Shown here: positions 9,155 through 17,439 of the stretch, one piece after another | How the letters are laid out: the number at the start of each line of letters is the position of its first letter | How positions within the stretch are numbered: position 1 is the stretch's first letter | NCBI GenBank assembly: GCA_019694395.1 | Contig: JAIBCC010000010.1 | Coordinates: forward strand, 62,001-126,000 | Origin: Pyrinomonadaceae bacterium | GTDB taxonomy: Bacteria; Acidobacteriota; Blastocatellia; Pyrinomonadales; Pyrinomonadaceae | Length of the DNA stretch: 64,000 nucleotides | Direction of reading: 5' to 3' | Position numbers and translations under genes: made by a program | Notes under the pieces: model-generated | Told to the model about the DNA's origin: nothing | The model's database searches: none | The model's input: the letters and a program-made list of their open reading frames with translations, nothing else

Positions 9155-9997
9155 ATGGCAGCACCCCCAATTACAAACGCACTGACCATTGATTTTGAAG
9201 ATTGGTATCAAGGTCTTGAAATTCCGTATTCTGAATGGGATAAATTTGAAGATCGAATTGTTCCGGTCGGTAGAAAATTACTTCGAATTTTGGATGAAGA
9301 AAACACTAAAGCCACATTTTTTATGCTTGGCTATGTAGCGGAAAAACATCCAGAATTGGTCAAAGAAATTGAAGCCGCCGGACACGAAATCGGGACACAC
9401 GGTTTTTCGCACACACTGATTTACACGCAAACGCCAGAAGTTTTTCGGGCGGAAATGGAACGTGCGATTGGTTTTTTGGAAGATTCGACGGGCAAAAAAG
9501 TCGTCGGTCATCGCGCACCGTTTTTTTCGATTACTAAAGACTCTTTGTGGGCGTTGGATATTTTAGGCGAATTGGGCGTTGAATATGATTCGAGTATTTT
9601 CCCCGTGCTGAATTATCGCTACGGCATTGCGGGTTCGCCGCGTTTCCCATATAAAATTGAACGCGAAAACTTCACCTTGAAAGAATTTCCGGTTTCAACT
9701 TTGCAGTTGCCGAAAATTACTTTACCGATTTCGGGCGGCGCATATTTTCGGATTTATCCGTATCAAATGACCAAACAATGCTTAAAAGCGGTTAATCGCA
9801 GCGGAAATGCTTTTACTTTTTATCTGCATCCGTGGGAACTTGATCCAGATCATCCGAAAATCAAACTACCGCGCCGGATTGCAGGAATTACACATTATTT
9901 TAATCTTGGGGCGACTGAGAGAAGACTCCGCAAATTATTGCGTGACTTTAAGTTTGCACCGATGAAAGACGTATTTGAAACAATAAAATTGAACTAG
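9155..9997 (+). CDS. Polysaccharide deacetylase, XrtA/PEP-CTERM locus type
   Basis: A 280-residue CE4-family deacetylase. ALTIDFEDWYQG gives the catalytic Asp, GTHGFSHTL gives the metal-binding His pair, and GHRAPFFSIT the Arg motif. The C-terminal half, with YFRIYPYQMTK and FYLHPWELDPDHP, matches the DUF3473-bearing deacetylases of exosortase-A-linked exopolysaccharide loci. No exosortase or PEP-CTERM protein is seen in this window. The protein has no signal peptide. It is followed 17 bp later by a methyltransferase with its own Shine-Dalgarno. Confidence 0.88.
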   Translation: MAAPPITNALTIDFEDWYQGLEIPYSEWDKFEDRIVPVGRKLLRILDEENTKATFFMLGYVAEKHPELVKEIEAAGHEIGTHGFSHTLIYTQTPEVFRAEMERAIGFLEDSTGKKVVGHRAPFFSITKDSLWALDILGELGVEYDSSIFPVLNYRYGIAGSPRFPYKIERENFTLKEFPVSTLQLPKITLPISGGAYFRIYPYQMTKQCLKAVNRSGNAFTFYLHPWELDPDHPKIKLPRRIAGITHYFNLGATERRLRKLLRDFKFAPMKDVFETIKLN

Positions 9998-10014
9998 GGA
10001 GGGTTTTGAAAAAT

Positions 10015-10665
10015 ATGGCAACAGTTGGAGAAAAAGTTCGTGATCATTTTCACGATGATGCCTCAAGATTTGACGCAATTTATGAGGAAGAAAAAGGTTT
10101 AGTCACCAAATTTATTGATAATTGGTGGCGCGGCGTAGTTCGTAAACGGCTGGAACTGAACGTGGAAAAATTTAAACCTTTTGCCGGAAAAAGATTTTTG
10201 GATGTCGGTTGTGGTTCGGGACGTTTTTGCTTTGAATATGCCAAAAACGGAGCAAAAGAAGCAGTCGGCATTGATTTTGCGCCGGCGATGATCGAAATTT
10301 CCAATAAATTAGCCAAAGAAATGGGCGTGGACGACCGTTGCAAATTTTACTGTGGAGCGTTTCCTGATGATTTGCCGAAAGATACATTTGACGGCGCATC
10401 CGCCAACGGCTTTTTTGATTACATCGAAAATCCGGTGCCGATTATCAAGGCAATGAAAGATTTTACCAAAGGAAAAATGATTATGAGCTTTCCAAAAGCT
10501 GTCGAATGGCGCGTTCCTTTACGCCGTGTCCGTTTTTGGATGAAAGGCACACCGCTTTTCCTTTATCGGGAACAACAGGTCAAAGATATTTTGAAAGAAG
10601 CCGGTATCGAAAAATACGAATGGATTAATCTTGACCGCGATTATCTGGTTGTTGCAGAGGTGTAA
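10015..10665 (+). CDS. Class I SAM-dependent methyltransferase
   Basis: A 216-residue methyltransferase. Motif I is FLDVGCGSGRFCFEYA at about residues 61-76, followed by AVGIDFAPAMIE. FDGASANGFFDYIENP carries the later motif. The overall pattern is closest to UbiG/BchM-like small-molecule methyltransferases. ATG 10015 fits a GGAGGG Shine-Dalgarno at 9998-10003; the TTG at 10006 is too close to it. In this setting it is probably a sugar O- or N-methyltransferase. It ends in a TAATG overlap with the next glycosyltransferase. Confidence 0.83.
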   Translation: MATVGEKVRDHFHDDASRFDAIYEEEKGLVTKFIDNWWRGVVRKRLELNVEKFKPFAGKRFLDVGCGSGRFCFEYAKNGAKEAVGIDFAPAMIEISNKLAKEMGVDDRCKFYCGAFPDDLPKDTFDGASANGFFDYIENPVPIIKAMKDFTKGKMIMSFPKAVEWRVPLRRVRFWMKGTPLFLYREQQVKDILKEAGIEKYEWINLDRDYLVVAEV

Positions 10666-11927
10666 TGGAAGAAGTTTTGAATCCTGTTTCATCTGCTTCG
10701 ATAGAAAAAACAGCAAAAACTGCGCCGATTCGGGTTTTGCACATCATTACCCGAATGATTGTTGGCGGAGCGCAGGAAAATACGCTTTTGTCGGTCGAAG
10801 GTTTAGACGCGATGCCCGAATATAAAGTTGATTTTATCAGCGGAATTGACCAGGGGCGCGAAGGCGAACTGCTGACGCGAGCGCGTGAGACGACGAATTT
10901 AATTATTGTTCCCGAACTTGGGCGGTCAATCAATCCGTTCAAAGACCCGATTGCGCTTTGGAAATTGTATCGCCTGATTAAAAAAGGGAATTATCACATT
11001 GTTCACACCCATTCTTCAAAAGCAGGAGTTTTGGGCAGAATCGCTGCTTGGTTAGCCGGAACTCCTTTAATTGTTCATACTTTACACAGTTTGGTTTTTC
11101 ATGATTATCAGCCTTGGCTGGTCAATCGAACCTGGTGGCTGATTAAAAAGATCTGTGCGCCGATGACGGATTTTTACATTTCAGTTTCAGCAATCATTGT
11201 TAAAAAAGCACTTGCCGCCGGAATTTCAACGCCGGAAAAATATCGCACCATTTACAGCGGAATGGAATTGGATTGGTTTTTGAACGCCAAATTTGATTCG
11301 GCAAAAGTGCGTGAAGAATTCGGTATTCCGCAGGATGCTCCTGTCGTTGGAAAAATTGCGAGGCTTTTTCCCCTTAAAGGTCACGACGAATTGATGGATG
11401 CCGCGCCGGAAATCGTGAAAAGAATTCCGAATGTCCGATTTTTTCTGATTGGCGACGGCATTTTACTGGAGCATTTGCAGGAACGAGCCAAAGAATACGG
11501 AATTTTAGAAAATTTTGTCTTTGCCGGATTGATTGACCGTGAACGGATTCCCGAAATGATTTCGGCAATGGATTTGGTGGTTCACACTTCGCTCCGAGAA
11601 GGTTTGGCGCGGGTTCTGCCGCAATCTTTGGCAATGGGTAAACCTTGTGTTTCGTTTGACATAGACGGCGCACCCGAAGTTGTGATTGACGATTACACCG
11701 GATATTTGGTTGATGCCTACGATTCAGTCGGTTTAGCGGAAAAGATTTCTAAAATTTTGAGCGACGACGAATTACGGAAAAAAATGGGCGAAAACGGTAG
11801 AAAACACGTTGATCCGAATTTCCGAACCGAAAAAATGGTGGCTGATATTTCTGAAGTTTATCAAATGCTTTTGGAAAAATATCCTGAACGAATTGCCAAA
11901 TTCAACAAACGCCACAAATTAGCCTAA
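10665..11927 (+). CDS. Glycosyltransferase family 4
   Basis: A 420-residue GT-B glycosyltransferase. The acceptor domain starts VLHIITRMIVGGAQENTL, with HTHSSKAGVLGR in the middle. The donor domain has VVGKIARLFPLKGHDEL and the retaining EX7E motif in SLREGLARVLPQSLAMG. The pattern resembles enzymes acting on polyprenyl-linked glycans. Its ATG overlaps the previous stop by one base, so it is translated with the methyltransferase. Confidence 0.9.
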   Translation: MEEVLNPVSSASIEKTAKTAPIRVLHIITRMIVGGAQENTLLSVEGLDAMPEYKVDFISGIDQGREGELLTRARETTNLIIVPELGRSINPFKDPIALWKLYRLIKKGNYHIVHTHSSKAGVLGRIAAWLAGTPLIVHTLHSLVFHDYQPWLVNRTWWLIKKICAPMTDFYISVSAIIVKKALAAGISTPEKYRTIYSGMELDWFLNAKFDSAKVREEFGIPQDAPVVGKIARLFPLKGHDELMDAAPEIVKRIPNVRFFLIGDGILLEHLQERAKEYGILENFVFAGLIDRERIPEMISAMDLVVHTSLREGLARVLPQSLAMGKPCVSFDIDGAPEVVIDDYTGYLVDAYDSVGLAEKISKILSDDELRKKMGENGRKHVDPNFRTEKMVADISEVYQMLLEKYPERIAKFNKRHKLA

Positions 11928-11934
11928 CGACCTG

Positions 11935-11963
11935 TTTGAAATTTTGACTAACCAAGTTATAAT
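11935..11963 (+). promoter_or_regulatory. Predicted sigma70-type promoter
   Basis: TTTGAA (11935-11940) and a perfect TATAAT (11958-11963) are separated by 17 bases, in the 66-bp gap before the WecA-like fusion gene at 11994. It probably gives the fusion gene and its two downstream partners their own transcript. Confidence 0.45.
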
Positions 11964-11993
11964 TTTAAGTAATTTTTGCGCCCAAGAGAATAA

Positions 11994-13844
11994 ATGTTTG
12001 AGCTTAATATCAATCCGTTTGGTTTTGGAGCTATCGCTTTTGTTGTAGCTGTTTTAGCTACTTTTCTGGTGCGGGAAGGTGCGCGAAGATATGGTTTTGT
12101 TGCCAAACCAAAGTCTGACCGCTGGCACAAAAAGCCGACTGCCATGTTGGGCGGAATCTCTATTTTTCTCACGACAATCATCATTTCTTTACTTTTTGTC
12201 AAACAAGATGCTGAATCACTAATTATCCTGGGCAGCAGCACCTGGTTGTTTTTAGTTGGTCTAATTGATGACATTATCAATGTTAAGCCTTATCAAAAAC
12301 TTTTTGGACAAATTATCGGTGTTTCAATAATTTTAACCGGCGGTTTAACTTTGGCATCACTCCACCCGGAATCAACTAATTCTTTCTTAATTCCGCCCTG
12401 GACTAATTCACAAGTTATTAATCTTTGTATTACTGCTTTTTGGCTAGTTGGAATTACTAATGCAATCAATCTGCTCGACAATATGGATGGATTAGCGGCG
12501 GGAATTTCAACCATTGCGGCGTTTTCATTGGGAATGGGGTTTGCTGCCAGCGGGCAAACACAGGAGCTTTTATTAATTTCCGTTTTTATTGGCGCATTAT
12601 TAGGCTTTTTGGTCTTTAATTTTAATCCGGCTTCGATTTTTATGGGCGATTGCGGCTCAATGTTTGTCGGATTTTATCTGGCAAGTTCGGTTCTTTTAAC
12701 CGAGGTTGGCGGACGCTCACGCGGAATTTTTTTGGTTTTATCTGTTCCGGCATTGATTCTGTTTGTGCCGATTTTTGACACGACTTTTGTCACGATCTTG
12801 CGAAAACTTTGGGGACGCAAGGCTTCGCAAGGCGGACGCGATCATACTTCGCATCGTTTAGTTGCTCTAGGACTTTCCGAACGCTCAGCCGTTTTAATGC
12901 TCTATGGTTTTGCGATTTTAGCAGGTTGTCTTTCTCTCCTGATCCGGGAGCTTCATTTTACTCAAAGCCTTGCTTTAATTGCAGTTTTTCTCATCGTTCT
13001 AACCATAATCGGGGTTTATCTTGCTAAGGTTAAGGTTTACGAAGAACAAGAGGAAGAAATTGCTTTGCAAAATCACGCCACCTTTGGATTTTTGCTCAAC
13101 CTTTCGCATAAACGCCGCATTTTTGAAATCCTTCTCGACGCTTTCTTAATTTCTTTAGCTTATTATTGCTCGTATCTTTTAATTTTCGGGGATTTTGAAC
13201 AAAATGCGGAGACTTGGAGATTATTCATCAAAACTCTGCCGATTTTGATCGTTCTGAAACTTTTTGCTTTTTTAGCGGCTGGAGTTTATCGCGGAATTTG
13301 GAGATACACCAGTATTCGTGACTTTTTTACCTTTTCCAAAGGCGTGATTCTCGGCTCAATTTTAAGTATTTTAGCGATTTTATTGGCGTATCGTTTCCAA
13401 GGATTTTCGCGCACCGTTTTTATTCTTGATGCTTTGCTTTTATTTGTTGGATTAGCCGGAAGCCGGATCGCTTTCAGACTTTTTCGACAGGCTCTGCCGC
13501 TTCCAACTATTGATGAAGGGGTTAAGATTTTAATTTACGGAGCTGGTGACGGAGGCGAACTTGTTTTACGTGAACTTCACAATAATCCCGATTGGAATTA
13601 CAATCCAATTGGTTTTGTTGATGATGATCCGCTGAAAAAAGATAAAGTAATTCACGGATTAAAGGTTTTTGGCGGAAACGGCTCGTTGTTGCAAATCTGT
13701 CAAACTAACGAGATTGAAGAAATTCTGATTTCCAGCCGGAAAATTTCACACGGTAGAATAAAGGAAATTAAAGAAGTCTGTAAAAACACAGATGTTTCTT
13801 TAAAATGGGCTTTGCTCAAAATTGAGCCGATTGATTTTGAGTGA
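11994..13844 (+). CDS. WecA/TagO-type sugar-1-phosphate transferase fused to a FlaA1-type membrane and nucleotide-binding module
   Basis: A 616-residue fusion. Residues 1 to about 345 are a polytopic MraY/WecA-family phosphotransferase that links a HexNAc-1-phosphate to undecaprenyl phosphate. DD (92-93), NLLDNMDG (about 159-166), MGD (217-219) and RDHTSHR (282-288) are the conserved Mg2+ and substrate motifs. Residues about 375-490 form four more membrane helices, and about 510-616 a Rossmann half with GAGDGGE (516-522). Those parts match the N-terminal portion of FlaA1/PglF/CapD dehydratases, but the catalytic dehydratase domain is missing. The protein probably initiates glycan synthesis in this cluster. 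Confidence 0.87.
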   Translation: MFELNINPFGFGAIAFVVAVLATFLVREGARRYGFVAKPKSDRWHKKPTAMLGGISIFLTTIIISLLFVKQDAESLIILGSSTWLFLVGLIDDIINVKPYQKLFGQIIGVSIILTGGLTLASLHPESTNSFLIPPWTNSQVINLCITAFWLVGITNAINLLDNMDGLAAGISTIAAFSLGMGFAASGQTQELLLISVFIGALLGFLVFNFNPASIFMGDCGSMFVGFYLASSVLLTEVGGRSRGIFLVLSVPALILFVPIFDTTFVTILRKLWGRKASQGGRDHTSHRLVALGLSERSAVLMLYGFAILAGCLSLLIRELHFTQSLALIAVFLIVLTIIGVYLAKVKVYEEQEEEIALQNHATFGFLLNLSHKRRIFEILLDAFLISLAYYCSYLLIFGDFEQNAETWRLFIKTLPILIVLKLFAFLAAGVYRGIWRYTSIRDFFTFSKGVILGSILSILAILLAYRFQGFSRTVFILDALLLFVGLAGSRIAFRLFRQALPLPTIDEGVKILIYGAGDGGELVLRELHNNPDWNYNPIGFVDDDPLKKDKVIHGLKVFGGNGSLLQICQTNEIEEILISSRKISHGRIKEIKEVCKNTDVSLKWALLKIEPIDFE

Positions 13845-13855
13845 TGAAATAAAAA

Positions 13856-15124
13856 ATGACTAAATCTATTTCACTTGACTCTCTTGGACTACGTTTAATC
13901 CCGATAATAATTGCTATCTTGATGATAATTGCCGGATATTTTGCCGTAAATTGGACGTTTGGCAATATGATCGCATCCCACGCCGACAGCAAAGAACTGG
14001 CTGAAATGGCGATCCAAATGGCTCCGAACGATCCGCAAGCCTATTATTCATTAGCCTATCTGGATGAAAAAAGTTTTGTGCCGGAAGATTTGCCTTTAGC
14101 TTTAGCCAATTATGAAAAAGCCGTGAGCGTTTCTCCTAATGACTATCGCCTGTGGATAAGTTTAGGAAAAATCCGTGAGCAGACCGGAGATCAAAAAGGT
14201 GCGATTGCTGCCTTACGTAAAGCGACGGAACTTGCCCCGAATTATTCTCAGGTGCATTGGCTTTTGGGAAATCAGCTGTTACGGCAGGGAAATGATGAAG
14301 AGGCATATTCCGAAATTCGCAAAGCAGTCGAAGGAAATCCGACTTATGCAAATCCGGCAGTTAATATGACGTGGCAGGTTTTTGAGGGAGATGTAGCCGT
14401 TATTTCCCGGAAAATCGGGGATTCCGTTGCCATTAAAGCTGCTCTTGCTCCATTTTTAGCCAAGCAGAAACGTTTTGACGAAGCCCTTAATTTTTGGAAT
14501 TCGATTCCGGCTGAAGAAAAATCAACCACTTACAAATCCAACGGAGAAGCCTTATTAGCTGTTTTTACTGAAGCTAAAAGTTTTCGGCAAGTTCTGGAAT
14601 TACAAAAACAGCTTAACACCGCAAACGGCGAGAATTTTAATGTCGGGACAATTTATAACGGTGATTTTGAAAAGAATGTTAAACCGTCAGGGGCAAGTAT
14701 TTTTGACTGGCAGGTCAGTGAAGGGCAGCAACCACAAATTAGTCTGGACGGAAGTCAAAAACACAGCGGGGAGCGAAGTTTTATCATTCTCTTTAACTCA
14801 AATACCGGACAGGAAAATCGAAGCGTGCAGCAGACTGTTGTGGTTGAAAGCGGAAAAAGCTATAAATTTGAGGCTTTTTATCGTTCTGATCTAAAGGCTA
14901 CTTCCGGCTTAAAATGGGAAATAGTTGATGCCGCTGACGGTAAAGTTTTGGCTTCAACTGATGAAATTTCAATGAATGCAGCCAATTGGACGGCTTTGAA
15001 TGTGGATGTTACTACTTCTCCGACCACGCAGGCAGTAATAGTTCGATTGGTTAGAGTTCCGTGCAAACAAAATATTTGTCCAATTTCGGGAAAAGTCTGG
15101 TTTGACGATTTGAGTCTAAAATAA
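13856..15124 (+). CDS. Membrane-anchored TPR protein with C-terminal beta-sandwich (carbohydrate-binding-like) domain
   Basis: A 422-residue protein. A single hydrophobic helix at about residues 12-35 would anchor it with the rest outside. About three TPR units follow (around 55-170), for example DYRLWISLGKIREQTGDQKGA. After a linker, residues about 270-420 read as a jelly-roll-like domain (NGDFEKNVKP, FEAFYRSDL, VWFDDLSLK), typical of CBM/galactose-binding folds. It lies between the WecA fusion and the O-antigen ligase-like gene, 5 bp from the latter, so a role in polymer assembly or export is likely. Confidence 0.7.
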   Translation: MTKSISLDSLGLRLIPIIIAILMIIAGYFAVNWTFGNMIASHADSKELAEMAIQMAPNDPQAYYSLAYLDEKSFVPEDLPLALANYEKAVSVSPNDYRLWISLGKIREQTGDQKGAIAALRKATELAPNYSQVHWLLGNQLLRQGNDEEAYSEIRKAVEGNPTYANPAVNMTWQVFEGDVAVISRKIGDSVAIKAALAPFLAKQKRFDEALNFWNSIPAEEKSTTYKSNGEALLAVFTEAKSFRQVLELQKQLNTANGENFNVGTIYNGDFEKNVKPSGASIFDWQVSEGQQPQISLDGSQKHSGERSFIILFNSNTGQENRSVQQTVVVESGKSYKFEAFYRSDLKATSGLKWEIVDAADGKVLASTDEISMNAANWTALNVDVTTSPTTQAVIVRLVRVPCKQNICPISGKVWFDDLSLK

Positions 15125-15129
15125 ATCAA

Positions 15130-16554
15130 ATGAAAGAAAATAACAGTATCGAAACAACAAATTCTTCTGAATGGTTCGACGCGACCTTGGTTGATGAAAA
15201 ACCTTCAAAATTGAGCGGATTTATTTTCGTTTGGTTTTTTGTTATGTTGATTTTTGCGGTAGTTTCATACGGTTCGGTTGAAACCTGGGCATTAGGTTTT
15301 CTCTCTATCGGGGCTTGCGTTCTGGGGATTTTATGGATGCTGGATTCCTTTTTGTCAAAAGAATTGAAGTTTAGTGATAATTGGCTGCAAATTCCTGTTT
15401 TAGGTTTGATTTTGATTGGAATTATTCAGCTTCTTCCACTGAGGAGTGCAGGAATTTCCAATGATGTTCTTTCGATCCCTGCCAGCAACGCGCTTTCGGT
15501 TGATCCTAACACTACCCGATTGGCGGTTGTTCAAATCATTATTTATTTTGTTTTCTTTGCAGCGGTTTTAACTTATATTACAACCCAAAAAAGACTCCGC
15601 CGAACCGCTTATATAATAATAATTTTCGGTGCATCCTGGTCATTTTTCGGAATCATTCAATGGCTGACCCAAACAACTTCGCAAGATCAATATATTTATG
15701 GTTTGCGTAAAATTGAAAATGCTTTCCCCTTTGCCTCTTTCATTAACAAACACCATTTTGCCGCTTTTATGGAAATGACGCTTGGTTTGTCATTGAGTTT
15801 GTTATTTACCGAAGCCGCCAGACGAGACAAACTTTTATTGTTATTAATTGCCATTATTCTGATGGGAAGCGGTATCTTGTTAACAGGTTCAAGAGGCGGA
15901 TTGCTAAGTTTGTTCGGAGTCATTATTTTTGTCACGGTTCTTAAATTTTTATTAAAATTCCGTCATGAAAATCAGTCAGAAGATTCATCGCGTTCCTCGC
16001 TGAAAAGTAAATTCTTGCTGATTGGCGGAAGTCTGGCGCTGATTTTACTTATTTTCGGTTTATCTTTATTTTTAGGTGGAGATAACGCCCTGTTGCGGGG
16101 AACGGGAATAGCTAATCAGGAAGATATCAGCACCGGCAGATTCCATTTTTGGCAGACAGCTCTTCAAATCATTAAAGATAATCCAATAATCGGGACAGGT
16201 TTAGATTCATTTGGTGTCGCTTTTACTAAATATGATACATGGAACGGAAGTCTGCGGATTGAGCAATCTCACAACGATTATTTACAAATAATGTCGGATG
16301 CCGGACTTCTTGGACTAATTTGCGTAGTTGCTTTCATTGTTTTGCTTTTCAGGCAAAGTTTGAATCTCATTAATAGGAGCAATGATCGATTCCGGCGGGG
16401 AGTTGCAATTGGGGCTTTAGGCGGCTGTTTTGGAATTATTGTTCATAGTTTCTTTGATTTTCCTTTGCGAACTCCGTCAAATGCTTATTTCTTCTTAGTT
16501 TTGGCGGCTTTAGCTACGGCTTCGATTTATTATCCTAAATTGTATAGAAAATAA
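15130..16554 (+). CDS. O-antigen ligase/polymerase family protein (Wzy_C)
   Basis: A 474-residue membrane protein with about 11-12 helices. The SRGGLLSLFGVI segment and the periplasmic loop motif RIEQSHNDYLQIMSDAG are the hallmark of the Wzy_C/WaaL superfamily, where the HNDYLQ His is functionally important. It either polymerises repeat units or ligates the glycan to an acceptor; sequence alone does not decide. It is the last gene of the polysaccharide cluster, followed by a 200-bp gap. Confidence 0.85.
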   Translation: MKENNSIETTNSSEWFDATLVDEKPSKLSGFIFVWFFVMLIFAVVSYGSVETWALGFLSIGACVLGILWMLDSFLSKELKFSDNWLQIPVLGLILIGIIQLLPLRSAGISNDVLSIPASNALSVDPNTTRLAVVQIIIYFVFFAAVLTYITTQKRLRRTAYIIIIFGASWSFFGIIQWLTQTTSQDQYIYGLRKIENAFPFASFINKHHFAAFMEMTLGLSLSLLFTEAARRDKLLLLLIAIILMGSGILLTGSRGGLLSLFGVIIFVTVLKFLLKFRHENQSEDSSRSSLKSKFLLIGGSLALILLIFGLSLFLGGDNALLRGTGIANQEDISTGRFHFWQTALQIIKDNPIIGTGLDSFGVAFTKYDTWNGSLRIEQSHNDYLQIMSDAGLLGLICVVAFIVLLFRQSLNLINRSNDRFRRGVAIGALGGCFGIIVHSFFDFPLRTPSNAYFFLVLAALATASIYYPKLYRK

Positions 16555-16672
16555 AGAATCAAAACCTTATCTGACTGAAAAGTATCTATAAGTGTTTAAG
16601 AGATAGTAATTTATTGGCAACAGATATGTGTCTTAATCCAAAAATTAAGATTTTGTCTATAAAAATACATTA

Positions 16673-16690
16673 TGTCCAAATAAATGGACA
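16673..16690. promoter_or_regulatory. Palindromic operator candidate TGTCCA-N6-TGGACA
   Basis: A perfect 6+6 inverted repeat with an AT-only spacer sits 16 bases upstream of the predicted -35 of the DNA-glycosylase promoter. Size and position fit a dimeric repressor or activator site. Which regulator binds is unknown; a relation to a DNA-damage regulator is only a guess from the neighbouring repair gene. Confidence 0.4.
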
Positions 16691-16705
16691 AAATGAAAAA
16701 AATAA

Positions 16706-16734
16706 TTGACAAGCCTATCCAACCCTCCTAAACT
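16706..16734 (+). promoter_or_regulatory. Predicted promoter of the DNA glycosylase gene
   Basis: A consensus TTGACA (16706-16711) and TAAACT (16729-16734) are spaced by 17 bases. The start codon is 20 bases further on. This is the best sigma70-like promoter in the region. The rest of the 16555-16754 gap holds only a weak hairpin (CTTAAT/ATTAAG near 16632-16649) that might end the previous transcript. Confidence 0.6.
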
Positions 16735-16754
16735 AACGAAAAATCCTGTTATTT

Positions 16755-17417
16755 GTGAAAAAAGAAAGAGAACCCGTCACTATCGAAAAAGTTAAGGAAA
16801 TCTATTCTGCCAGAGGCAAAGAAATTCGTGCCCGATTAGCAGAATTTGAAGCTATTTGGAAAAAAGGAACTGATGAAAAACTTTGGGAAGAAATGGTTTT
16901 CTGTTTTTTTACCGGAGGTTGTTCGGCACGAATGGGACTTCGTTCGGTCGAAGCCGTCAGATCGCTGCTGTTGACGGGAACGCATGAGGAGTTGATGAAT
17001 GCTTTGGTCGGAAAACATCGTTATCCACGTGCCAGAGCAGGATATATCGTAGCTTCGCGTGAATTTTTGCAGGAACATTGCGGGATGCAATTGCGTAACA
17101 AATTAAACAGTTTTACGGATGATTTGGAACGGCGCGATTGGTTGGTCAAGGAAAAACGAATTAAGGGATTGGGTTACAAAGAAGCCAGCCATTTTTTGCG
17201 AAATATCGGATTAAAAGGCTATGCAATTTTAGATAAACATATTTTACGGAGTTTGGCAGAATTAAATTTCATCGAAGACCCAACGCCGCCGAATACTCGT
17301 TCTAAATATTTAACGATTGAAAATAAATTGAAGGAATTTGCCAAACAAGTCGAAATTGATTTTGACGAAATGGATTTAGTTCTTTGGTCGCTGAAAACAG
17401 GGGAGATTCTCAAATAG
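16755..17417 (+). CDS. N-glycosylase/DNA lyase, Ogg2-type 8-oxoguanine DNA glycosylase
   Basis: A 220-residue base-excision repair enzyme that removes 8-oxoguanine and nicks the abasic site. The helix-hairpin-helix reads IKGLGYKEASHFLRNIG (about 136-152), with the catalytic Lys at 142. The partner Asp is at 160 in ILDKHILR. The 18-residue spacing matches the archaeal/Thermotoga Ogg2 family, as does the short length. It starts with GTG at 16755. No MutM-type Fpg is in the window. A good promoter and a palindrome lie upstream. Confidence 0.9.
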   Translation: MKKEREPVTIEKVKEIYSARGKEIRARLAEFEAIWKKGTDEKLWEEMVFCFFTGGCSARMGLRSVEAVRSLLLTGTHEELMNALVGKHRYPRARAGYIVASREFLQEHCGMQLRNKLNSFTDDLERRDWLVKEKRIKGLGYKEASHFLRNIGLKGYAILDKHILRSLAELNFIEDPTPPNTRSKYLTIENKLKEFAKQVEIDFDEMDLVLWSLKTGEILK

Positions 17418-17439
17418 GACAAACGGGAAAGGAGTTGTT

